64,000 nt of DNA from CBDCUQ01 sp965222835. Its GTDB lineage: Bacteria > Pseudomonadota > Alphaproteobacteria > Rhizobiales > Hyphomicrobiaceae. This document shows positions 57,015 to 64,000 of the stretch, piece after piece. Where the stretch lies: the NCBI GenBank assembly GCA_965222835.1, contig CBDCUQ010000004.1, positions 1,240,001 to 1,304,000 on the forward strand, in the 5' to 3' direction. Every line of letters begins with the position of its first letter. The first letter of the stretch is position 1. The notes under the pieces are model-generated. The model worked only from the letters and a program-made list of their open reading frames with translations, had not been told where the DNA came from and did no database searches. A program made the position numbers and the translations under genes.

Positions 57015-58202
57015 TCAAGTTAGCAAGCGAATGTCGAGTGCTTTGAGCACGCGGTCAATCTTGTTGGCAAACGTCACCCCTCCGCCACCGGCGAACAACA
57101 ATCCGACCGGATTGCGCTTGCTGTCCCACGTCCAAATGAGCGAACCGGAATCGCCTGGGGCGCTGAAATTCCCCTTCAAGCCTTTAATCGCAATCTGGTC
57201 TTTGTAATTGGCGACGCGGCCTTGTCCAAAACTGACACGAATGCTGGCGTTGCAATCCGTGATGCGGCCTACGGTCAACTGGGTCGTGCGTCCCGACTTT
57301 CCCACATGCAGGCCCGTCTGACAGGACCGCGTCTGGTCGCTGACACTGAAATGTTTCCACTGGTTGCCAGACCTGTAGACATAGTCCTTTCGAACGCGCT
57401 TACTCCATGCCCAACCTGTAGCGCAATCGACATAGTTGGGCGTATCGTCGAAGTGGACTTTGACGAAGCGTTCAAGGACGGCAACACGATCCTTGGGGTT
57501 TCGCCCGTTGTCGAGGGGGCCAGGTTGCAAGATGGGGTCACCTTTCTTCCCGGCATTCACATTGGCGAGCACGTGGTTGTTGCTGAGCATCAAGACGTGT
57601 TTGCTCCGGTCGCCAGAGCGCCCGCGGGCAAGCGCTCCCTGGGTGCCGGCTGTAATGTCTTTGTGGCCGGCGGAAATCCCATTAGGGGAGGCTCGCTCAC
57701 GGTGGGTATGGGGCAGCGTTTCGATCAGGCCCGTGTTTATGACATTCACAGGGACGTTGTCGCTGACCAAGGCGCGTACGCCCAGTCCATCAACCACACA
57801 TGCCCGGGCGGTATCGATGTCCATCGGTTCGGCGACATAGACATTCAGCACCGGTGTCCCTGGCCCCTCGGGGCTACACTGGTCGAAGTCGACCTCAGCA
57901 CTTCCGATCCCTATACCCACGACCGCATTGGCACCTTGAAAAGCCTCTGCTGCGGCAAACGTGCCGGCTTCTGGCGCTTCCACGGCGAACAGGGCCCGTT
58001 CGACGTTGGCGTGCAGCTCCAATAACTCGCTGGTCGCTTCCGGCGTCGCCATTTCCAGAAGTTCAAATTCCGACGCATCGTCTTCAGGGTCCACCGGTAC
58101 GAAGTCATTATCTTCAGCAAAATCGTCGGGCTCGTCGTTAATCTTCACCGGATCATGGAATTTCTGCTTAGACTTACGCGCAGTACTTTTTTTTGCAGCC
58201 AT
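57015..58202 (-). CDS. Trypsin-like serine protease-fold protein with acidic N-terminal region
   Basis: A 395-residue protein without a signal peptide. The first ~90 residues are basic then very acidic (DEPDDFAEDNDFVPVDPEDD). A conserved beta-strand-rich domain follows (NAVVGIGIGSAEVDFDQ, TPVLNVYVAEPM). The catalytic part shows a triad: His in HVLMLSNNHVLANVNAGKKG, Asp in PNYVDCATGWAWSK and Ser in NFSAPGDSGSLIWTWDSKRN (GDSGS). Thus it is a trypsin-like fold with all residues present. AAGGAG precedes the ATG at 58202. The small protein downstream resembles its middle domain. Substrate unknown; the protein is probably cytoplasmic unless exported by another route. Confidence 0.75.
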   Translation of the reverse strand: MAAKKSTARKSKQKFHDPVKINDEPDDFAEDNDFVPVDPEDDASEFELLEMATPEATSELLELHANVERALFAVEAPEAGTFAAAEAFQGANAVVGIGIGSAEVDFDQCSPEGPGTPVLNVYVAEPMDIDTARACVVDGLGVRALVSDNVPVNVINTGLIETLPHTHRERASPNGISAGHKDITAGTQGALARGRSGDRSKHVLMLSNNHVLANVNAGKKGDPILQPGPLDNGRNPKDRVAVLERFVKVHFDDTPNYVDCATGWAWSKRVRKDYVYRSGNQWKHFSVSDQTRSCQTGLHVGKSGRTTQLTVGRITDCNASIRVSFGQGRVANYKDQIAIKGLKGNFSAPGDSGSLIWTWDSKRNPVGLLFAGGGGVTFANKIDRVLKALDIRLLT

Positions 58203-58380
58203 AATTGACTCCTTTGAAAATACTAAAAATGGAAATCCAAACGAATTCTTGGTAGAGGGTGGAAGTACTTGTGTATGTGCGGAATGTCACAGCGATAACC
58301 AAAATCTCACGGTTCCTGTACTTGAGGATCTCATCACGGTGGCTTCAACGCGGGGCGGTTTTGAGCGCTGGATCAGGCGT

Positions 58381-58440
58381 ATGGTCTCGCCCGAGGACGT
58401 GGCGAAAGCGAAGGGCAATTATTAGGGCAAGTCTTTGAAG
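58381..58440 (+). pseudogene. Degraded copy of the uvrA 3' end
   Basis: This 60-bp segment aligns without gaps to uvrA positions 51351-51410, with 46 identical bases by direct counting. The translation reads VSPEDVAKAKGNY, then TAG, where uvrA has TPEDVAKVKGSYTG. The upstream sequence does not match uvrA. It looks like the remnant of a second uvrA-like gene or of a recombination event. The rest of 58203-58487 contains no supported gene. Confidence 0.6.
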
Positions 58441-58487
58441 GGCCACTTGTGAAGGGCCTCTTTGCGCGGTGGAGTGAGGGCGTTGAT

Positions 58488-58748
58488 ATGCCGGACAACC
58501 CAGACAACGGAACGCATCTGTCATCCGAACGCGAAAAGGACCGCTTTGTGAGCAGCTGGCGGTTCGGTGGGATTGTCGCCGGTACCATTGCCGGCGTCCT
58601 CGTCGGCATGCAGATGGTCGAGCGGCTGCCGGCGTATCTTGAACTTGTGGCGTGGCTGATCGGGTGGCTCACCTGGGTCTTCGTCTTTATGATTTTTTAT
58701 TCTGTTGGCGAGTGGCGGTACAAACAGCACCTGGATCGTGCGCCGTGA
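58488..58748 (+). CDS. Small two-span membrane protein
   Basis: This 86-residue protein has an acidic N-terminus (DNPDNGTHLSSEREKDRF) and two membrane segments (GGIVAGTIAGVLVGMQMVER and LVAWLIGWLTWVFVFMIFYS). ATG 58488 follows GAGGG; a GTG at 58449 is possible. It lies 19 bp before the alpha/beta hydrolase gene, in the same direction, so the two are probably co-transcribed. No family recognised. Confidence 0.6.
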   Translation: MPDNPDNGTHLSSEREKDRFVSSWRFGGIVAGTIAGVLVGMQMVERLPAYLELVAWLIGWLTWVFVFMIFYSVGEWRYKQHLDRAP

Positions 58749-58767
58749 ACCCGCGTGAGGTGTCGCC

Positions 58768-59577
58768 GTGTGGGTGTTGAAGATTATTCTGTTCCTCGTC
58801 GCGGCCTACGTCGCCCTGGTCGCGATGATGTATTTCACGCAGACCGGCACGCTGTTTCCGACCTATCTGGTTTTGGCCACCGATGAGGGCCTTCCGGCCT
58901 CGGCCCGGAAGCTAGAAGTCGCGACACCCGACGGTGAACGCCTCCACGGCGTGCACATTCCGGCAGCGCGGGCCGACCCGGCGGGCGCGCCGTTGCTGGT
59001 TCTCGGTTTCGGCGGCAACGCCTGGAGCGCCAACAGCATGGCCGACTATCTGCACGGGCTCTATCCGCACGCCGACGTGGCGGCCTTCCACTATCGCGGC
59101 TACCGGCCGAGCACGGGCAAGCCAAGCGCGGCCGCCCTCCTGGCCGATGCGCCCATCATCTACGATCATCTCAAAGGTACGCTCGGGACGAAGCGCGTTG
59201 TCGCCGTCGGGCTCAGCATCGGGGCCGGTGTCGCGGCCGCGCTCGCAAGCCAACGGCCGCTTGCCGGTCTCATCCTCGTAAGCCCGTTCGATTCCCTGGA
59301 AGCGCTGGCGCGCGATCACTACCCCTGGGTGCCGGTGCGTTGGCTCCTGCGCCACAAAATCCCGACAGCCGATTTCGTGCGCGGGCTTGAGATACCGGTC
59401 GCGCTGATCGCCGCCGAGTACGACACGATCGTGCCGCCGCGGCGCACCGAAGCCCTGCGCCAGGTGATCACCGCGCTCGTCCTCGACCGGACGATCGCGC
59501 GCGCGGGCCACAACGATCTCTATCACCGCCCCGACTTCCAGGCGGCGATGGGGGACGCGCTTGAGCGGATGGAGTAA
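58768..59577 (+). CDS. Membrane-anchored alpha/beta hydrolase
   Basis: This 269-residue protein has an N-terminal membrane anchor (VLKIILFLVAAYVALVAMMY). The hydrolase fold follows: the nucleophile elbow VAVGLSIGAGVAAALASQRP (Ser), the catalytic Asp in IAAEYDTIVPPRR and the His in ARAGHNDLYHR. Similar anchored hydrolases (YfhR/BEM46-like) face the periplasm, with unknown substrates. The GTG start at 58768 has GAGGT upstream. It should be translated with the small membrane protein 19 bp upstream. It ends about 190 bp before the TcmP gene, where the base composition shifts. Confidence 0.88.
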   Translation: MWVLKIILFLVAAYVALVAMMYFTQTGTLFPTYLVLATDEGLPASARKLEVATPDGERLHGVHIPAARADPAGAPLLVLGFGGNAWSANSMADYLHGLYPHADVAAFHYRGYRPSTGKPSAAALLADAPIIYDHLKGTLGTKRVVAVGLSIGAGVAAALASQRPLAGLILVSPFDSLEALARDHYPWVPVRWLLRHKIPTADFVRGLEIPVALIAAEYDTIVPPRRTEALRQVITALVLDRTIARAGHNDLYHRPDFQAAMGDALERME

Positions 59578-59764
59578 GGTGGGGTTGGGGTTGGGGGTCG
59601 GGGAGTGTGGGCAGGAGGCCGGTTGTAGGGTGAAGGTTTTGCAGATCCCCTACTGTTGACTTGGAGAATTATTGGTTCTATTTTTGTTCTTCTCTTATGA
59701 TAGAAAAACTGTTCAAGTAAGCTGTTGAACAACAATTATTTTTAGATCTGTCCCGAGCCATTCG

Positions 59765-61030
59765 ATGTCTTCGCCCAAATACAAATGGATTGTCGGTCAG
59801 CCGCCACCAATTCTCGACCTGCATAGCCTCGCTAAACATGCGCTCTTGAGAGCGTACTTGGAGCGTTACATTGAGATTCTTACGTCTAATCCACGGCACG
59901 AATCGCTCCGAATATCGTTAGTGGACGGATTTTGCGGCGGTGGTGAGTATCTTCACTTGGGAGCTGCCGTGCCGGGCTCCCCACAAATATTCTTGGAGGA
60001 AATTGCTGCCGCCCAAGCAAGGCTTGACGCATATCGCACAAAACCAACGAAGTTAGCGGCACACTACTATTTCGTCGACAGCGCAAGAGACAATCTTGCC
60101 TACCTCCGACATATTATTTCCCAATCTCCTCATGCTCCTTTGCTGGGAACATCCATTGAACTAGTGCATCGAAATTTCGAGGCAGCGCTTCCAGACGTAA
60201 TTAAGAGCATCAAATCGCGCGGCAGTGCTGAACGTGCGATCTTCTTTCTCGATCAATACGGATACAGCGACGTCTCACTTCATATGATCCGGATGATCCT
60301 AGCCGAACTCGACAAGCCAGAAGTAATTCTAAATTTCAATGTTGATTCACTTATAAGCTACCTGAATAGTGATGAGGCATTTCTCCGCGCTGTCACGCCA
60401 ATAGAACTTTCAATGCCACAACTGCGAGAAATGCTATCTATGAAGGGTCAACGTAAGGCTCGATGGTTGATCCAACACTTCCTATACAAGCACTTGATGC
60501 ATAAAACCAATGCGCCTTTCTACACGTGCTTTTTCCTGAAATCCTCCGAAAGTCATCGAGCATATTGGCTCTTGCACTTGTCGAAGCATCCTCGTGCGAG
60601 AGACGAGATGGCGGAACGTCATTGGGCTTTGACAAATAACTTTGTACACCAAGGACAGGCTGGGCTGCAGATGCTGGGCTTCGATCCTGAAAGAGACCTA
60701 GAACAGTTGCCCATGGATTTCCTATTTGACGATGACGCAGCGGCTCGCTCGCACGCTGCACTTCTGAACCAGCTACCCGAGCGAATCTATTCAAGTAGCG
60801 AAGGCAAGCCAGCTACACTCGGGACCATATTTTCGCAAATCTGTAATGAAACACCCGCCACGATTTCACGAGTCTCGAAAGTTCTCACAGTACTACGCGA
60901 CGAGAAGGACATAGAAATATTTGGAAAGGATGGATCGTTGAAGCCTCGCGCAATGCGTCTCGAGTGGACCGATGTGATTGTTCCACATCGACAGCCTCTT
61001 TTATTTACACGCTTGCGCCGACCAAAGTAG
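59765..61030 (+). CDS. tcmP: Three-Cys-motif partner protein TcmP
   Basis: This 421-residue protein matches the TcmP family. The N-terminus KWIVGQPPPILDLHSLAKHA and a methyltransferase-like LVDGFCGGGEYLHLG motif are family-typical, as is the segment YYFVDSARDNLAYLRHIISQ. The C-terminus contains DVIVPHRQPLLFTR. TcmP genes are defined by lying next to a protein with a three-cysteine motif. That partner is present 54 bp downstream (61085-61852), confirming the assignment. The biochemical role is unproven. The island is visibly AT-richer than the surrounding genes, suggesting transfer. Confidence 0.85.
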   Translation: MSSPKYKWIVGQPPPILDLHSLAKHALLRAYLERYIEILTSNPRHESLRISLVDGFCGGGEYLHLGAAVPGSPQIFLEEIAAAQARLDAYRTKPTKLAAHYYFVDSARDNLAYLRHIISQSPHAPLLGTSIELVHRNFEAALPDVIKSIKSRGSAERAIFFLDQYGYSDVSLHMIRMILAELDKPEVILNFNVDSLISYLNSDEAFLRAVTPIELSMPQLREMLSMKGQRKARWLIQHFLYKHLMHKTNAPFYTCFFLKSSESHRAYWLLHLSKHPRARDEMAERHWALTNNFVHQGQAGLQMLGFDPERDLEQLPMDFLFDDDAAARSHAALLNQLPERIYSSSEGKPATLGTIFSQICNETPATISRVSKVLTVLRDEKDIEIFGKDGSLKPRAMRLEWTDVIVPHRQPLLFTRLRRPK

Positions 61031-61084
61031 AATTAAGTTTGTCGAGTTCAATGAATCATTCTCGCAATCAGATCGAGCTGCAAC

Positions 61085-61852
61085 ATGGCAGGACGAAGTG
61101 ACATAGAATGGACGGACGCCACATGGAATCCTGTGTCGGGGTGCCTCATGGTCTCGCCGGGGTGTACGAACTGCTACGCCATGCGCATGGCGGCGCGGCT
61201 TCAAGCCATGGAGCATCCGGCGTACAAGGGAGTCGTTCGCAAGAGTGGCGGGCGTCCGGTATGGACTGGCCGGCTCCACTTCAACGAAGCCGCACTCAAG
61301 ATGCCACTTCGCTGGCGCAATCCGCGCCGCATATTCGTGAATTCCATGTCCGACCTGTTTCAGGACGGCGTACCCCACGACTTCATACGTGAGGTTTGGG
61401 CGGTTATGGAAAAGGCCGACTGGCATTCATATCAGATCCTGACCAAACGGCCGGACAACATGCTTGACTCAATAGAGGCTCTGAAGCTCCGCGTGCCTCA
61501 TAACGTATGGTTAGGAACATCAGTAGAAAGTGCTGCCTACCTTGATCGGATCAAGGTCTTGAGAAAGGTGCCCGCAGCGGTCCGCTTCGTATCGTTTGAA
61601 CCTTTGTTGGGCTCTGTCGGCCGTCCGAATCTGAAAGGCATCCACTGGGCCATTGTTGGAGGTGAGTCCGGTCCCGGATCGCGTCCTATAGACCCCAAAT
61701 GGGTAGGCAGTATTAAAACCGCCTGCGAGAAGCACGGGACTGCCTTCTTCTTCAAGCAGTGGGGCGGTACGAATAAGAAAAGGACCGGCCGTTTGTTCAA
61801 CGGTCAGACCTGGGACGAATATCCTCGCCAGATTTTAGAAGCGGCTGAGTAG
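61085..61852 (+). CDS. Gp37/Gp68-family (DUF5131) three-cysteine protein
   Basis: This 255-residue protein starts SDIEWTDATWNPVSGCLMVS, continuing PGCTNCYAMRMAARLQ. It has a Cys-x6-Cys-x2-Cys motif resembling a radical SAM cluster site. Other family marks are NSMSDLFQDGVPHDFIREVW, VWLGTSVESAAYLDRIKVL, RFVSFEPLLG and AIVGGESGPGSRPIDPKWVG. These proteins occur in phages and bacteria, often beside TcmP. They are suspected to be radical SAM-like enzymes on nucleic acid, but no activity is known to me. ATG at 61085. It forms a unit with TcmP and the GGCT-like gene downstream. Confidence 0.88.
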   Translation: MAGRSDIEWTDATWNPVSGCLMVSPGCTNCYAMRMAARLQAMEHPAYKGVVRKSGGRPVWTGRLHFNEAALKMPLRWRNPRRIFVNSMSDLFQDGVPHDFIREVWAVMEKADWHSYQILTKRPDNMLDSIEALKLRVPHNVWLGTSVESAAYLDRIKVLRKVPAAVRFVSFEPLLGSVGRPNLKGIHWAIVGGESGPGSRPIDPKWVGSIKTACEKHGTAFFFKQWGGTNKKRTGRLFNGQTWDEYPRQILEAAE

Positions 61853-61930
61853 TGTGTCGTACAATCGACAGGGCTGCTCGCGACATGGTTGTGTGTTTTG
61901 ATTTTCGGATTTGATGGATGGATGATTGTG

Positions 61931-62476
61931 ATGGAAAAGATTGCTTGTATCGGGTGGGGCTCTCTGATTTGGAACCCTCAAGATTTACTAATTACAGGGG
62001 AGTGGCAAGGAAACGGGCCTCAGATTCCTCTAGAGTTTGCTCGACAGTCAAGGGATGGACGGATCACCCTTGTCATCGTGCCCGCTGCAAAGCCAGTCAC
62101 AGCACTTTGGTCCTTGATGTCGATATCCGATCTCGCACGGGCGCGTGAGTCCTTACGTGATAGGGAGCAAACAAATGCGAAGTATATTGGCTCTTGGTCA
62201 AAGGGGGATGAGTCGCCGGAATTGATTTCGGATTTGGCGGATTGGGCAAACTTGAAGGGAATGTCGCACGTGATTTGGACGGCGCTCCCTCCAAAGTTTG
62301 GGGGGACGGATGGTATAATACCGAGCGCCGATCAGGTTGTTACGTATTTGCGCGGCTTGAACGGGAATGCGCGTGTAAAGTCGGAAGAGTACATTCGCCG
62401 AGCGCCGCGCCAAGTGAAAACCGCTTACCGTGATAAGATAGAAATAGAGCTTGGCTGGACACCGACTAATACCTAA
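61931..62476 (+). CDS. Gamma-glutamylcyclotransferase-like hypothetical protein
   Basis: This 181-residue protein begins EKIACIGWGSLIWNPQDLLI, close to the GSL loop (YGSLxW) of the GGCT/ChaC/AIG2 fold. It continues with PLEFARQSRDGRITLVIVPA. The fold can open gamma-glutamyl amines or glutathione, or serve as a structural module; the catalytic Glu is not certain. An alternative ATG at 61922 or 61889 may be used. It lies 78 bp after the DUF5131 gene, with similar AT-richer composition, so I read it as the third gene of the TcmP module (inference). Confidence 0.6.
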   Translation: MEKIACIGWGSLIWNPQDLLITGEWQGNGPQIPLEFARQSRDGRITLVIVPAAKPVTALWSLMSISDLARARESLRDREQTNAKYIGSWSKGDESPELISDLADWANLKGMSHVIWTALPPKFGGTDGIIPSADQVVTYLRGLNGNARVKSEEYIRRAPRQVKTAYRDKIEIELGWTPTNT

Positions 62477-62568
62477 GCAGCTAAGCTAGCTCCTCCGCAT
62501 GGACCGTAGGATCGTGCGACATTGGACGTAGCGCGCGCCACCATACGCACGCAACCTCCTCCCCTCCC

Positions 62569-64000
62569 CTACTTATGCTCTTCGACGCTCCAGGCGATGA
62601 GTTCCTGGTTGTAGCGGGCGATGGCCTTCACTTGGCTGACCCAGCCGACGATGGTGCCGCGGTCCTGAGTGGCCACAACGGGAATGCGTTCGGCGCCGGA
62701 GGTGTCAAGAATATGCAGTGCGGTTGCCAGCGTGTCGCCCTTGTGCACGGCGATCTCGCGGTCGGCTTCGGGCAGCGTGTCGGGTTCCCCCTCGGCTAAG
62801 CGCTCCATGATGTCGGCGACGTGGACGGATTTCATCAGCTCGCGGTGCGGGCCCTCGTGCAGCACGACGCCGCGGGATTCTAGCTGGTTCTGGAAGAAGG
62901 AGCGGCCGAGGACGGCTTGCGAGATGCCACATCCGATCGACACCGTCAGCAAAAGCGCGAGGCTGAGAGCGAGGCCGCCGGTCAGTTCGAAGACGATGAT
63001 CGTGGTCGAGATCGGCGCGCCCAGCACGGCGGCGGCGACGGCGCCCATGCCGAGGATGGCGTAGAGGCCTTGGCTCGAGCCCATTTCGGGGAAGACGCCG
63101 GTGGCGATAAGGCCAAAGGCGCCGCCGGTCATCGCGCCCAAATAGAGCGTTGGCGAAAAGACGCCGCCGCCGAAGCGCGAAGCGAGTGTAATCGCCGTCG
63201 CGGCGGTCTTGGCAACCAGGAGCGCCAGCATCATGGCGATGGTGAGCTGGCTTTTGAGCGCCGCGTCGGTGGTGTCATAGCCGACGCCCAGCACCTCCGG
63301 GAACCAGATGGCGATGATGCCAATCATGAGACCGCCGACGGCGGGACGTGCAACGAGTGGCATGTCGATATTGCGCGCGACCCAGTCGGTCATGATGACG
63401 GCGAGGCGAAAGATGATGGCGACCGCAGCCGCGACCACGCCTAGAAGAACGAAGGCCGGGATCTCGAAATAGGAGGTGATCTGGTAGGGCGGTACGGCGA
63501 AGGCGGCGACGTTGCCGAACCAGGCGTGTGACAGGATGGTGGCCGACACCGAAGCGAGCACCAGGGGCACAAAGCTTCTCAGCGCGAAATAGCCGAGGAT
63601 GACTTCCTGGGCGAAGAGGACGCCGGCAATCGGCGTGTTGAACGAGGCGGCAATGGCACCGGCGACACCCGAAGCCAGGAGCATGCGCCGGGCGGCGTTG
63701 GGCAGGTGGAAGCGGTTGCAGGCGGCGGCCGCGATGCTGGCGCCCAGATGGACGATCGGGCCTTCGCGTCCGGCGCTGGCACCGCTGCCCAGCGACAGGG
63801 CGCTGGCCACGCCGCTCAACAGTCCCTGTCCGAGGTTGAGACTGCGCCCGGCATTGAGCCGCGCCTCCACCACGTCCGGCACGCCACCGGTGCGTTTGGC
63901 GTTGAACAGGTAGTCCAGCATCAGCCCCACCAGAAGACCACCGACCACCGGGGCCAGCAGAATGAGCCACCACGGTTGGGCGCGGGCCGCGGCGGCGATG
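62569..64000 (-). CDS. ClC-type chloride channel/transporter with CBS domains (5' end beyond the window)
   Basis: Partial gene: the reading frame stays open to the right edge and encodes IAAAARAQPWWLILLAPVVG before the first in-window ATG. Motifs of the chloride channel family are GSGASAGREGPIVHLGASIA, FGGGVFSPTLYLGAMTGGAF and AVAAAVLGAPISTTIIVFE. About ten membrane segments are visible. A C-terminal CBS pair (VADIMERLAEGEPDTLPEAD, DTSGAERIPVVATQDRGTIV) ends at 62569. Probably a Cl-/H+ exchanger or channel for acid or osmotic stress. It faces the TcmP island tail to tail. Confidence 0.92.
   Translation of the reverse strand, partial: IAAAARAQPWWLILLAPVVGGLLVGLMLDYLFNAKRTGGVPDVVEARLNAGRSLNLGQGLLSGVASALSLGSGASAGREGPIVHLGASIAAAACNRFHLPNAARRMLLASGVAGAIAASFNTPIAGVLFAQEVILGYFALRSFVPLVLASVSATILSHAWFGNVAAFAVPPYQITSYFEIPAFVLLGVVAAAVAIIFRLAVIMTDWVARNIDMPLVARPAVGGLMIGIIAIWFPEVLGVGYDTTDAALKSQLTIAMMLALLVAKTAATAITLASRFGGGVFSPTLYLGAMTGGAFGLIATGVFPEMGSSQGLYAILGMGAVAAAVLGAPISTTIIVFELTGGLALSLALLLTVSIGCGISQAVLGRSFFQNQLESRGVVLHEGPHRELMKSVHVADIMERLAEGEPDTLPEADREIAVHKGDTLATALHILDTSGAERIPVVATQDRGTIVGWVSQVKAIARYNQELIAWSVEEHK

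Noticed and set aside
57961..58425. Long plus-strand ORF containing a CAECH heme-like motif
   Set aside because: Its first half is antisense to the serine protease gene, and its end is the uvrA remnant. A single CxxCH is not evidence of a cytochrome.

Overview
The window reads as chromosomal DNA of an alphaproteobacterium of the order Hyphomicrobiales (Rhizobiales), probably a Hyphomicrobiaceae-like genus. The evidence is the gene order eno-ftsB-pdhA-pdhB followed by lipA-coq10, an RpoE/ChrR sigma/anti-sigma pair, DUF3126, a split cobalamin methionine synthase, the LexA-type motif GAAC-N7-GAAC and a CtrA-type motif TTAA-N7-TTAA. I see no rRNA, tRNA, CRISPR array, prophage or complete insertion sequence.

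Layout. 0.2-7.5 kb: thrS, yidD, an IscU-like scaffold, hisI, a patatin phospholipase and a CBS protein. yidD and a small coiled-coil gene lie between two inverted copies of a palindrome-bearing repeat. 7.7-14.7 kb: rhomboid protease, PAS protein, tandem PilZ protein, transglutaminase-like protease, gamma carbonic anhydrase, cysE, and a crotonase lacking both classical glutamates. 14.9-24.5 kb, nearly all minus strand: split methionine synthase, transketolase, a PfkB sugar kinase, and a K+/H+ antiporter with an in-frame stop before its last 69 codons. 24.6-26.7 kb: ECF sigma factor, ChrR anti-sigma and a short-chain dehydrogenase, a likely photo-oxidative stress unit. 26.8-33.6 kb: kdsA, a GFA-family protein, glycerate kinase and several membrane proteins, one of them frameshifted.

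33.6-35.8 kb is an AT-richer island holding an ankyrin/Kelch-like protein and an overlapping partner gene. 35.8-43.5 kb (minus strand) is the remodelled eno-ftsB-pdhAB-lipA-coq10 block. pdhC and lpd are absent and four small envelope genes sit in their place. The E1-beta lipoyl domain has Asn where the lipoylated Lys should be, and the conserved active-site His motif is gone. 43.8-47.0 kb is a queuosine precursor cluster (queC, a YhhQ-type transporter, queE, queD, queF) whose QueD lacks the canonical catalytic Cys.

47.0-53.1 kb: a membrane protein, two back-to-back LexA-type boxes ahead of a 44-codon ORF and a terminator-like hairpin, uvrA, and a Sll1717-type P-loop ATPase. 53.5-59.6 kb: site-2 protease, a split YeeE/YedE sulfur transporter, a trypsin-like protease with a nearby small protein resembling its N-terminal domain, a degraded copy of the uvrA 3' end, and an alpha/beta hydrolase. 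59.7-62.5 kb is AT-richer again: a three-Cys-motif partner protein (TcmP), its Gp37/Gp68-type three-cysteine protein, and a GGCT-like protein. A ClC chloride channel gene runs off the right edge.

The strongest candidates for something undescribed are the LexA-boxed small ORF, the TcmP trio, the protease and its free-standing domain, the ankyrin/Kelch pair, and the degenerate PDH E1 pair.
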